This document shows, piece by piece, positions 26,655 to 34,210 of a stretch of 64,000 bases of DNA (its first letter is position 1; each line of letters starts with the position of its first letter). The notes beneath the pieces are model-generated. The model saw only the letters and a program-made list of their open reading frames with translations. It did no database searches and was not told the DNA's origin. The stretch is from Bacillota bacterium. GTDB taxonomy: Bacteria; Bacillota; Bacilli; Paenibacillales; UBA4045. The translations under genes were made by a program, and so were the position numbers. The stretch covers positions 1 to 64,000 of the forward strand of contig JAEZQY010000017.1 in NCBI GenBank assembly GCA_023441055.1, given 5' to 3'.

Positions 26655-27089
26655 ATGGAACGAACGCTTATTCAAGAAGCTATAGAAGCCATCAGACAGC
26701 AGATCGATCCGGATTCAACTATTCTCTTACAGCTGGACGATGCGCGCTTGAACGATATCCAAGGGCTGCTGTCCGGCTATGAGTTGAATCGTTCGCGCAA
26801 GGTCACCATCCTGGCCTGCTGCATGCTGATCAACCTGGCAATCGATAAGCATCATACATTGATCCAGGAGGAGAATGACCGGCTCACCAAGCGTATTCTT
26901 GACGGTGATTATCTGATCGGCTTCTATTACCGGTTCGCCATGAAGCGCAATGAATTCAAGCTGCTCTCGCATCTGACATCATTCAATAAGCGCATGCAGC
27001 TGAAACTCATGAATGGCGCCAAGGCCAATGCGCTTCTCTCCGATCTGAAGACTGAAATTGAAACCTATCTGGAGCGACAAACTGCCTGA
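26655..27089 (+). CDS. Putative short heptaprenyl diphosphate synthase component I (HepS-like)
   Basis: This 144-residue protein is not a textbook match, but its central part resembles HepS (HEPPP_synt_1), the non-catalytic subunit that sets chain length in the heterodimeric heptaprenyl diphosphate synthase. Shared features are a helix ending in AIDKHH, then an R-x-x-x-IL-x-GDYLIGFYY block and a downstream K-rich helix. It lacks roughly 100 residues compared with Bacillus HepS. The gene directly precedes the catalytic subunit gene (13-nt gap), as hepS precedes hepT elsewhere. The ATG follows AAAGGAGAGG. The family assignment is from memory of the motif order. Confidence 0.6.
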   Translation: MERTLIQEAIEAIRQQIDPDSTILLQLDDARLNDIQGLLSGYELNRSRKVTILACCMLINLAIDKHHTLIQEENDRLTKRILDGDYLIGFYYRFAMKRNEFKLLSHLTSFNKRMQLKLMNGAKANALLSDLKTEIETYLERQTA

Positions 27090-27102
27090 AGGAGGGTTCA
27101 GC

Positions 27103-28158
27103 ATGACGTTACATGAGCGATTGCGCATTGATCTGCAAGGGATAGACGCTGCACTGCGCGAGGTCGTCGAGACGGATCACGAGCTCCCTCGCCCATCCGA
27201 CATCTATGACGGCATCCAGCGGCTGATCGCCGCCGGCGGCAAGCGGCTGCGCCCGATGCTGGTTATGGTTGGCAGTCGATTCGGTGAGCCGGGCCGTGAG
27301 GAGCAGGTACGCAGGACAGCAGCCTTGCTGGAGTATATGCATATGGCCTCCCTCGTGCATGATGATGTCATTGACAACTCCGAGCTACGGCGCGGCAAGC
27401 CAACGCTGCATACGCTAACCGATGTCAGCACAGCGGTGCATACTGCGAACTACATGATGGCGCGTGCTGTTGAGTGGGCTTCTAGCTATGAGGCTGATGG
27501 CGTAGATGGGAGCGTGGATAAGAGTGCGGATAATAATGTGGATCATAGCGTAGATGAGAGCGTGGATGACCATGCGGATGAAGATATGCTGCGATCGGCG
27601 CAAATTGCTTCAATCGTAACCGATCTGTGTATCGGGGAATACGGGCAGCTGCGCAATCGCTTCAACTTCGATATGACGATGGATCAATATCTGGATAAGA
27701 CGAGGCGCAAGACTGCGCTCTTAATGGCGGAGTGTCTGCAGGCTGGAGGTGCGGCATCCGGTGCTGACAAGCGGACGAAGTCCCTCCTGTTCGAATTTGG
27801 CGAGGCCATTGGCATGTCCTTTCAGATCAAGGACGATATGCTGGACTTCACCGCTACGGAAGCCGCTATTGGCAAGCCGGCTGGCGCTGATCTGCGCAAT
27901 GGCAATGTGACACTGCCGGTCCTCTATGCGCTGGAGAATGAGCAGCTTGCCCCTATCATTCGCGCACTGAGCGCCGAATCCTCAGATGCTGAGATGGATG
28001 ATGCCATCCGCCTCATCCGTGATTCCGGCGCCATCGAACGGGCAGCGGAAACCGCGCAAGCTTACGGCGAGCATGCCTACTCACTCATTGCTAAGCTCGA
28101 GCCTCATCCTGCCTGCGCCGACCTGAGGCTATTAGCTGACCACTTCCTTCGCGCATAA
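27103..28158 (+). CDS. Polyprenyl (heptaprenyl) diphosphate synthase catalytic subunit (HepT/DmkB type)
   Basis: This 351-residue trans-isoprenyl synthase condenses isopentenyl diphosphate units to make a quinone side chain. It has GGKRLRPML, the first Asp-rich motif in HDDVIDNSELRRGKPT (about 86-101) and the second in KDDMLDF. The start is at MTLHERLRID after AAGGAGGG. Residues 134-161 are an acidic insert of seven four-residue units (V/A-D-x-x) absent from normal family members. In Listeria the paralogue DmkB serves a demethylmenaquinone dedicated to EET; the position after ndh2 suggests the same role. It is convergent with mgtE. Confidence 0.9.
   Translation: MTLHERLRIDLQGIDAALREVVETDHELPRPSDIYDGIQRLIAAGGKRLRPMLVMVGSRFGEPGREEQVRRTAALLEYMHMASLVHDDVIDNSELRRGKPTLHTLTDVSTAVHTANYMMARAVEWASSYEADGVDGSVDKSADNNVDHSVDESVDDHADEDMLRSAQIASIVTDLCIGEYGQLRNRFNFDMTMDQYLDKTRRKTALLMAECLQAGGAASGADKRTKSLLFEFGEAIGMSFQIKDDMLDFTATEAAIGKPAGADLRNGNVTLPVLYALENEQLAPIIRALSAESSDAEMDDAIRLIRDSGAIERAAETAQAYGEHAYSLIAKLEPHPACADLRLLADHFLRA
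27502..27585 (+). repeat. Seven 12-bp repeats inside the prenyl synthase gene
   Basis: The 84-bp segment consists of seven in-frame 12-bp units, each starting with GTGGAT, GTAGAT or GCGGAT. It encodes VDGS, VDKS, ADNN, VDHS, VDES, VDDH and ADED in order. It adds an acidic loop to the enzyme without shifting the frame. Confidence 0.9.
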
Positions 28159-28177
28159 TACCAATTCTCCTTATCGT

Positions 28178-29539
28178 TTATAGCAAGGATTGGATGAACA
28201 AGGTCGCCAGTCCAAAATAAACGAACAAGGAAAATAAATCATTGAGCGTTGTGATTAGCGGTCCGGATGCAACCGCAGGGTCCACCTTCAGTCTGTACAG
28301 AATCAGCGGAATAATCGTGCCGGCCATCGTACCGATTATCAGCGTGAATAGCAGCGACACGCTGACGACCAGACTGAGAATCACATCCTGCTGCCAAATA
28401 TAGCTGAATAGGGCGATCATGACCCCGCACGTCACACCGATCATCAGGCTGACGCCGAATTCCCGCAGCAGTAAGCGTCCAACCAGCTTCGTGCTGAGAT
28501 CCTGTGTGGCTAGTCCGCGAACGACAATCGCCAGCGACTGGGTGCCGGTGTTACCTGTCATCCCCGCGATCATCGGCATGAAGAAGGTGAGGGCGACAAC
28601 CTGATGCAGCGTCTCTTCGAAGCTGGCAATGATCGCGCCTGAGAACAGACCGAGCAAGAGCAGCAGCAACAGCCATGGCAATCGCCGCATTGCAGCTGTG
28701 AACGCTCCTGTATTGAAGTCAATCGATTTACCAGTACCCGCCAGCTTGTCATAATCCTCATTCGCTTCTCTGATCATAACGTCGATCACATCATCAACCG
28801 TTACAATCCCCACAAGCCGATGCTCCTCGTCTACTACCGGAACGGCAATGAAGTCATACTTCTCGATAATGCCAGCTACATCCTCCTGATCCATCCCGAC
28901 AGGAACCGAGATCACTCGGTTAAACATAATATGATCAATCTTATCATCGATATCAGCGAGCAGCAGATCGCGATACGAGACAACGCCGACCAGCCGCTTT
29001 TGCTCATCAATCACATATAGATAATAGATATTCTCAGCATATGACGCGAAGTTTTTCAGCTTATCCACGGCCTCGCGGACAGTATAATAGCTGCGAATCC
29101 AGACGAACCGATCCGTCATGATTCCGCCTGCCGTGTCGGGCTCATAGATCAGGAGATCCTTAACGGTCTGCGACTCTTCCCGCTGCATCGAATCCAGATA
29201 TTCCTGAATGGATTCGCCCGACATCTCACTGAGCATATCCGCCAGGTCGTCATTCTCCATTAAGTCCATTATCTTGGAGGACTTCTCGACGCCCAGCATA
29301 TGCACAATCTGCCATTGCTCCTTGCGCTCGAGCTCCTGAAGCATGATGGCGATCTGTCCCGGGGTAGAGAACAGCAGGAAGCGTTGACGCTGACTCGCAG
29401 GCAATGCCAGATAGCACTCCGCCACATCATAGGGCTGCAGCTCATCGATCATCGTCTGGAATTCAGCACGCTTATTGTCCTTCAGACATCTGACCAGCAT
29501 GGACAGCAGCTGTTCGATCGTCATCTGATTCGTATTCAT
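28178..29539 (-). CDS. mgtE: Magnesium transporter MgtE
   Basis: This 453-residue protein is a Mg2+ channel that closes when cytoplasmic Mg2+ is high. It has an N-terminal MgtE_N domain (about 20-125), two CBS domains (about 130-255), a plug helix, and a C-terminal pore of five membrane segments with PMIAGMTGNTGTQS. The start is placed at MNTNQMTIEQLL after GAGGTGATCGTG; length then equals that of other family members. It interrupts the electron-transfer region, facing the opposite way. No M-box riboswitch can be recognised upstream. Confidence 0.93.
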   Translation of the reverse strand: MNTNQMTIEQLLSMLVRCLKDNKRAEFQTMIDELQPYDVAECYLALPASQRQRFLLFSTPGQIAIMLQELERKEQWQIVHMLGVEKSSKIMDLMENDDLADMLSEMSGESIQEYLDSMQREESQTVKDLLIYEPDTAGGIMTDRFVWIRSYYTVREAVDKLKNFASYAENIYYLYVIDEQKRLVGVVSYRDLLLADIDDKIDHIMFNRVISVPVGMDQEDVAGIIEKYDFIAVPVVDEEHRLVGIVTVDDVIDVMIREANEDYDKLAGTGKSIDFNTGAFTAAMRRLPWLLLLLLLGLFSGAIIASFEETLHQVVALTFFMPMIAGMTGNTGTQSLAIVVRGLATQDLSTKLVGRLLLREFGVSLMIGVTCGVMIALFSYIWQQDVILSLVVSVSLLFTLIIGTMAGTIIPLILYRLKVDPAVASGPLITTLNDLFSLFVYFGLATLFIQSLL

Positions 29540-29691
29540 CACGATCACCTCTAACCCATTTATCACACACAGTTGCTTGTCTTCACGTTCCCGCCATCTT
29601 AGCATCCGTTAATTAATTCCAACGACCAGACCTACCTAATTCCTCCAAACTCCTAATTCCTCCAAGCTTACCTGCTGCATGCCCATAGTCC

Positions 29692-29984
29692 GGCCAAATC
29701 GTTACTACTCAGGCACTCTGTAGAATGGACCTAGCACTGGATTTGTATGAATTATCATACAAAGTGATCATGAAAGCGGCATGAATGAGTTGACTTGTAC
29801 GAAAAATCGTACAATACTGCTGATGAAGCGATGCGAGACGCTTAAATTGTATGAAAAAACATACATAACCCCTATAATGTTATCCAGAATGCGGACACTT
29901 GTATGAAAAAACATACAAACCGTCACTAAGACAACAAACAATGGTCCCCCGGACCAAACGCACCTAAGTAGTAACGGCCAAATC
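29692..29984. mobile_element. Candidate miniature inverted-repeat transposable element (MITE) with 9-bp target duplication
   Basis: The element proper is 29701-29975 (275 bp). Its ends are GTTACTACTCAGG and, inverted, GTTACTACTTAGG: 13 bp with one mismatch. It is flanked on both sides by GGCCAAATC, a perfect 9-bp direct repeat, as expected for target-site duplication. It encodes no transposase and contains four evenly spaced palindromes. The flanking sequence rejoins into a clean 51-bp tandem repeat when the element is removed, independent support for insertion. Confidence 0.8.
29743..29918. repeat. Four 20-bp palindromes at exact 52-bp spacing
   Basis: Copies at 29743, 29795, 29847 and 29899 read TTGTATGAATTATCATACAA, TTGTACGAAAAATCGTACAA, TTGTATGAAAAAACATACAT and TTGTATGAAAAAACATACAA. 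In the second copy both arms changed together (T to C with A to G), so pairing is preserved. The three 32-bp spacers between them share no obvious similarity. Spacing of 52 bp is close to five helical turns, putting all sites on one face of the DNA. Confidence 0.92.
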
Positions 29985-30103
29985 TTATTAATTCCTCCAA
30001 ACTCCCAAGCCACACGCCAATAGTTCAGCATGGCCGCTCCAACCATGATAGAATAAGACTTGATCAGCCGCAACTACTTTTCGAATTTGGAGGTGTCGCC
30101 CCT

Positions 30104-30442
30104 ATGGCCATATTGGAGGTTACGGCAGAACAGCTCAACGAGCGCGCCCACACAAGCGCACTGCCCGCGCTGGAAGGTGTGCTGCTATTTACCCCATTCT
30201 GCGGTACGTGCCAGCTCGCCGAGCGCATGCTCGAAATCGCACAAGCAACCGGCATCACAGTGCCGCTGAGTAAGCTCAATATCAATTATGCGCCAACCCT
30301 GATCGAAGCATGGAAAGTGGTCAGCGTACCCTGCTTCGTGCTGCTGGAGGACGGCAAGCCGATTCATATGACCTATGCGATGAAGTCGGTAGACCACCTG
30401 TACAACCTAATTCGGTCGCATACCTCTGACTCACGCAGCTAG
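30104..30442 (+). CDS. Thioredoxin-like protein
   Basis: This 112-residue cytoplasmic protein has a thioredoxin fold with a CGTCQLAERM active site instead of the classical CGPC, and the cis-Pro loop SVPCFVLLEDGKP, in which an additional Cys precedes Phe. It likely reduces disulfides or acts as a small thiol oxidoreductase. Start and ribosome binding site (GGAGGTGTCGCCCCT) are clear. It stands alone between a MITE-bearing intergenic region and the convergent ecfT gene. Confidence 0.85.
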   Translation: MAILEVTAEQLNERAHTSALPALEGVLLFTPFCGTCQLAERMLEIAQATGITVPLSKLNINYAPTLIEAWKVVSVPCFVLLEDGKPIHMTYAMKSVDHLYNLIRSHTSDSRS

Positions 30443-30540
30443 CGTTATACGCAATATCTCATCTGCTATGTTGGGCTAACTTCATTGCAGCTGAATCGAC
30501 CAAGCACACGGACTTCCACTACCTTCGAGCTGCTCACATC

Positions 30541-30564
30541 CACTTTCACTTTCACTTTCACTTC
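30541..30564. repeat. Short hexamer repeat CACTTT, four units
   Basis: Three CACTTT units and one CACTTC unit lie in the gap between the convergent thioredoxin-like gene and ecfT, directly at the 3' end of ecfT. No function is apparent. Confidence 0.8.
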
Positions 30565-30567
30565 CAT

Positions 30568-31359
30568 TCACCAAATCGCTACGATCGCCAACGGCACAGC
30601 GTAAATCAACAGGAACACGGTGTCATAACGCCCCCACGTCAGCTGTCGATAAGCACTACGCGGCTCGCCAATGCGATAGCCCCGTGCTTCCATCGAATCC
30701 GCCAGGCTAATCGCACGCCGGAATGTGCCGACCGTTATCGGCACGAGCAGCGCGATAATGAGCCGCGTCTTCTCACGCAGCGGTCGACCGCGCAGATCCA
30801 TGCCGCGTGACTGCTGCGCCTTCCACAGACGCTCGGCCTCCTCGAAGATCGTCGGTACGAACCGCAACGCGATCTGCAGCATGAGCACGAATCGATCGAC
30901 AGGAAGCCCGATTATACGCAGCGGTCGCAGCAGATGCTGCAGTCCTTGAGCGATACGATCCGGCTGTGTCGTGAAGGTCAGCAGCAGCGCGTACATAATG
31001 AAGATCAGCATACGTGATGCGGAGACGATCCCCCGTTCAAGCCCGCCCGCATACAGCGCGAACGGTCCGACATCAATCAATTGCACCCCGCCGGTCTCGA
31101 ATAGCAGATGGAATAAGAAGATGAAGAGCACCAGGAAGAGCAGCGGCTTCACTGCTCGCGCGTAGAGCACGAGTGAGATTCGGCTGCTGTACATGACCGC
31201 CAGCGCGAACACAAGCAGCGCGGCGGCCGTCACATAGGAATCCACCAGGAAGACAGCGATTAGGAAGAGCGCCATGCCGATCGTCTTCGAGCGCGGATCG
31301 AGTCGATGTATCCAAGAATCTCGTTCCACATACCGTCCAATTAAGAGCCGCTCTCTCAC
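30568..31359 (-). CDS. ecfT: ECF transporter transmembrane component EcfT
   Basis: This 263-residue integral membrane subunit couples the two ATPases to a substrate-binding S-component. It starts RYVERDSWIHRLDPRSKT, a typical EcfT beginning, has about five membrane segments, and carries the coupling motif in the region AQQSRGMDLRG plus the second one in MEARGYR. It ends the eetA-eetB-ecfA1-ecfA2-ecfT operon. No S-component is encoded here. In the Listeria EET system the ECF module (FmnA with RibU) exports flavin for FmnB, which is the likely role of this module too. Confidence 0.9.
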   Translation of the reverse strand: MRERLLIGRYVERDSWIHRLDPRSKTIGMALFLIAVFLVDSYVTAAALLVFALAVMYSSRISLVLYARAVKPLLFLVLFIFLFHLLFETGGVQLIDVGPFALYAGGLERGIVSASRMLIFIMYALLLTFTTQPDRIAQGLQHLLRPLRIIGLPVDRFVLMLQIALRFVPTIFEEAERLWKAQQSRGMDLRGRPLREKTRLIIALLVPITVGTFRRAISLADSMEARGYRIGEPRSAYRQLTWGRYDTVFLLIYAVPLAIVAIW

Positions 31360-31378
31360 CCTGCTTCACCTCCCAGTT

Positions 31379-32290
31379 TTAGAGCTTACTAATCCAATCT
31401 GCCAGCCCTTCGGCATCCAGATACCCCTCCGGCGCGCGCACACCCTGCTGATCGGCTATCGAATTAGCTAATCTAGCGCCTCGAGGGGCGATAATACCCG
31501 CCTCCTCCAGCACATCCCCACGGCTGAGCAAGTCTACCTCATCCCCTTGGAATAATACCCTTCCCCTGCTGAGCACGACGAACTCATCGGCAACAGAGAT
31601 GACCTCCTCCAAGCGATGCGTCACAAGAATCACGGTACGCCGCTGCTCCTCGCACAGCCTGTGGAGCATACGCATCAGCTCATCCCGGCTGCGCGCATCC
31701 AGTGATGCCGTTGGCTCATCCAGCACGAGCACCTCCGGCTCCGAGGATAGCACGGAGGCGATCGCCGCCTTGCGCATCTGCCCGGAGCTAAGCTCGAACG
31801 GGCTGCGCGCGAGCAGTTCGTCACCAAGCCCGACCATAACGGCTGCTCGCTTGGCTGCTGCGCGCGCTTCCTCCTGGCTCGCTCCGAAATTTAAGGGACC
31901 GAAGCATAGCTCTTGCTCCACAGTTGCTTCAAACAGCTGGTGCTCAGGGAATTGGAACACCAGTCCCACACGCTTGCGCAGTCCCTCCGGTACTTGACTT
32001 ACTGCAAGGCGCTTCCGCCGTTCGCGCTTGCTCATGCGCTTCGTTGACGATTCACCGAGCTCAGTCGCAACTGACTGCAGCTCGTAATCCAGAATCTGCA
32101 CGCACCCCTCATCTGCCTTCAAGAGTCCGTTGAGCAGCTGCAGCAGTGTCGATTTACCTGAGCCTGGCGCGCCCAGCACCGCGATGAAGCGCTGCTCCTT
32201 CAGCTGCAGATTAAGCGCGTCCAGCGCTAATGCCGGCTCGCTTCGTCCGTCCTGATAGCTGTAGGTGACTTGCTCGAATGATATGTCCAT
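31379..32290 (-). CDS. ecfA2: ECF transporter ATP-binding protein EcfA2
   Basis: This 303-residue ATPase has Walker A GAPGSGKST, signature LSSGQMRKAA and Walker B VLVLDEPTASLD. A 20-residue basic insertion lies between the Walker A region and the Q-loop (TKRMSKRERRKRLA). Its start (after GAGGAGGTG) lies 64 nt inside the ecfA1 gene, an unusually long overlap that implies coupled translation. It forms a heterodimer with EcfA1 under EcfT. Confidence 0.9.
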   Translation of the reverse strand: MDISFEQVTYSYQDGRSEPALALDALNLQLKEQRFIAVLGAPGSGKSTLLQLLNGLLKADEGCVQILDYELQSVATELGESSTKRMSKRERRKRLAVSQVPEGLRKRVGLVFQFPEHQLFEATVEQELCFGPLNFGASQEEARAAAKRAAVMVGLGDELLARSPFELSSGQMRKAAIASVLSSEPEVLVLDEPTASLDARSRDELMRMLHRLCEEQRRTVILVTHRLEEVISVADEFVVLSRGRVLFQGDEVDLLSRGDVLEEAGIIAPRGARLANSIADQQGVRAPEGYLDAEGLADWISKL

Positions 32291-33123
32291 AGCGCGCTTA
32301 GCACCTCCTCCTCGCGGATATGCTCACCAATATCGATGCCTCTTCGCTGCAGCGCTCTGCATAGCTGCAGAGGGAACGGCTGCTGCATGCGGCATAGCTC
32401 GAGCAGCTCGTCATCTCGGAGCAGGTCATCCGGGCTGCCATCGGCCAAGATGCCCCCGTCGGCCACTACCAGCATGCGATCTGCCGCCGCAACCTCATCC
32501 GCGTCATGCGAGATCGATATCAGCGTATAGCGGCCGCTGTCCTTCATCTCGCGCATCAGCGTCAGCATCTCCAGCTTCGATCGTTCATCGAGCATGGACA
32601 TCGCCTCATCGAAGATGACAATACGCGGCTCCATCGCCAGGACAGAAGCAATCGCAACGCGCTGCTTCTGTCCGCCGGATAAGCTGGAGGGATGTCTGTC
32701 CAGCCATCCCTCCACGCGCAGCAATCGCGAATACTCGGCAATGCGTTGCCGCATCGTCTCGCGATTCATGTTTATATTTTCCAAGCCGAATGCCAGATCA
32801 TCCTCCACGCTCAGACCGACGAACTGATCCTCAGGGCTCGCGAACACCATGCCGACCATCCGCCTAATCGCCCACACAGACTCCCGATCCAGAACAGTCC
32901 CTGCAATCTCGATTCGTCCCGAAGTCGCAGGAAGCAGTCCGTTCATCAGCTTGACCAGCGTAGACTTGCCGGATCCGTTAGGCCCAGTCACGCATACCCA
33001 TTGACCTGAGGGAATCGTCAAGGACACGTCCGAGAGGATCGGGCGCTCCACCCGGCTGCGGGAATAACTGACCTGTTCCATATGTACAGCTACAGCGGTC
33101 TCTGGTACTTGTTCTGGCAGCAT
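32227..33123 (-). CDS. ecfA1: ECF transporter ATP-binding protein EcfA1
   Basis: This 298-residue ATPase has Walker A GPNGSGKST, Q-loop VFASPEDQFVG, signature LSGGQKQRVA and Walker B IVIFDEAMSMLD. It lies 16 nt after eetB and overlaps ecfA2. In other Bacilli, ecfA1A2T usually follows the ribosomal protein genes as a shared module. Here it sits in an electron-transfer operon, which suggests a dedicated second copy, although only the rest of the genome can show whether a housekeeping copy exists. Confidence 0.9.
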   Translation of the reverse strand: MLPEQVPETAVAVHMEQVSYSRSRVERPILSDVSLTIPSGQWVCVTGPNGSGKSTLVKLMNGLLPATSGRIEIAGTVLDRESVWAIRRMVGMVFASPEDQFVGLSVEDDLAFGLENINMNRETMRQRIAEYSRLLRVEGWLDRHPSSLSGGQKQRVAIASVLAMEPRIVIFDEAMSMLDERSKLEMLTLMREMKDSGRYTLISISHDADEVAAADRMLVVADGGILADGSPDDLLRDDELLELCRMQQPFPLQLCRALQRRGIDIGEHIREEEVLSALWTYHSSKSPTAIRTDEASRH

Positions 33124-33139
33124 CGATCATCCCTCCCTC

Positions 33140-33688
33140 TTATCGACCTGTAGGCTTTAATCCCTCGAATACGCGCAGCCGCTCCAGTGAAGCGATCAGA
33201 TGCTTCGCGGCCAGACCGACGAAGATACCCGTTACCACCCCAGCAACCAGCAGGAACGGCAAATAATAATAGATACGCGTCGTACCCAGCACGATCGAGG
33301 CGGCAGTCAGCTGGCCTAGATTATGACCGACTCCACCCAGTATGCTGACACTAATCAGACTGAATTCGTCGCGGGCATAGCGCAGCATGACGAACATGAT
33401 GACGAAGCTGCCCAGCGCGCCAAGTATACTGAAGAGAAACGTGGAGAAACTGCCTAATAAGAACGCGGTCAATAGCGTCTTAATCACGATCAACCACAGG
33501 GCGTCCTTCCCGCCGAACAGCCACAGACAGGTCAGCACAAGAATATTGCCGAGGCCCAGCTTCGCGCCAGGAATCGTAACCGCCAGCGGAATGAGCGTTT
33601 CCAGAATGCCCAGCACCGTGGCCAACGCGGCGAAGATTGAGATCACGATCAGCTTGCGCAGCGCCTGTGGATCATGAGACAATCGCAT
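33140..33688 (-). CDS. eetB: EetB-like membrane protein (Gx transporter / Hpre_diP_synt_I family)
   Basis: This 182-residue protein has about five hydrophobic segments and belongs to the Gx transporter family (historically called heptaprenyl diphosphate synthase component I, PF07456), which resembles ECF S-components. Its partner in EET loci is EetA, encoded directly upstream with a 17-nt overlap. Together they are thought to mediate electron passage from quinol to extracytoplasmic flavins. The start is MRLSHDPQALRK after AAGGAGAGG. A distant alternative is that it acts as the S-component for the adjacent ECF module. Confidence 0.85.
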   Translation of the reverse strand: MRLSHDPQALRKLIVISIFAALATVLGILETLIPLAVTIPGAKLGLGNILVLTCLWLFGGKDALWLIVIKTLLTAFLLGSFSTFLFSILGALGSFVIMFVMLRYARDEFSLISVSILGGVGHNLGQLTAASIVLGTTRIYYYLPFLLVAGVVTGIFVGLAAKHLIASLERLRVFEGLKPTGR

Positions 33689-34052
33689 CGAGACCCTCTC
33701 CTTCGTCACTGTCATCGATAATCTCCACGAATACACGGTTTGGCAGACAGACGATCGTCTCATTGCCGCGATGAATATGCCCGAAGGTCAGACACAGCTG
33801 ATCTGGACAATCCGCCTCGATCATCTCGATGCCGCCATGCGACACACGCAGAATATTGAGCCCCCGCTTGGTCTGAATTTCGATCTGTTGAACCTCATCG
33901 GTCAGCGCAATCGTGTCATAATGCTCGCCATCGACCATAATCTTGGCATAGGCGCCTTCTGAAGCTGTCTTGTCGTCCGTGAAGAGAGGAATCGTGAACC
34001 ATGCAACAGCTACAACCAACAGCACGATAAGTGCGATATCTCCTCGCTTCAT
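33672..34052 (-). CDS. eetA: EetA-like protein with NusG domain II
   Basis: This 126-residue protein has one N-terminal membrane segment (about 4-22) and an extracytoplasmic NusG domain II-type beta domain, with VDGEHYDTIALTDEVQ and a paired Cys region DCPDQLCLTFG. This is the usual form of EetA in flavin-based EET loci. The start is set at MKRGDIALIV, 8-9 nt after AGGGAG; an ATG three codons upstream is too close to that site. It is the first gene of the five-gene operon and is driven from an Fnr-type site shared with fmnB. Confidence 0.85.
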   Translation of the reverse strand: MKRGDIALIVLLVVAVAWFTIPLFTDDKTASEGAYAKIMVDGEHYDTIALTDEVQQIEIQTKRGLNILRVSHGGIEMIEADCPDQLCLTFGHIHRGNETIVCLPNRVFVEIIDDSDEGEGLDAIVS

Positions 34053-34094
34053 ATGCAGCATCTCCCTGTCTGATTCAATCCGAGCTTTGATTCA

Positions 34095-34164
34095 ATTATC
34101 CTTCGAGACTCGTTGGGTCAATATGACATTAATCACACTTAGCAGCCGTAAGGTGTAGTACATT
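34095..34164. promoter_or_regulatory. Fnr-type operator with divergent promoters for eetA and fmnB
   Basis: The palindrome TATGA-CATTAA-TCACA (34122-34137) matches TGTGA-N6-TCACA at nine of ten positions. On the minus strand GATAAT (34100-34095) and on the plus strand TACATT (34159-34164) each begin exactly 29.5 bp from its centre. This is the class II activator geometry in both directions, so one bound dimer could drive both operons. Confidence 0.65.
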
Positions 34165-34210
34165 GAAATTAAATTCACAAACTTTCATCACGCCTACAGG
34201 AGAGAGGAAT

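Larger units (their letters stand above)
29637..30036. repeat. 51-bp tandem repeat interrupted by a miniature element
   Basis: TAATTCCTCCAA occurs at 29637, 29654 and 29989. Removing the inserted element and one copy of its target duplication (284 bp) leaves the second and third copies 51 bp apart, and the two units then align without gaps, including a shared ATAGT. This intergenic region (29540-30103) shows no gene and no clear promoter. Confidence 0.6.

Noticed and set aside
29540..29700. M-box magnesium riboswitch ahead of mgtE
   Set aside because: The leader shows none of the conserved M-box blocks that I can recognise, and the region is taken up by tandem repeats and the mobile element.
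29743..29918. CRISPR array (regular repeats with 32-bp spacers)
   Set aside because: Repeats are only 20 bp, differ from each other with compensating changes, only four are present, no cas genes are nearby, and the whole array lies inside terminal inverted repeats with a target duplication.
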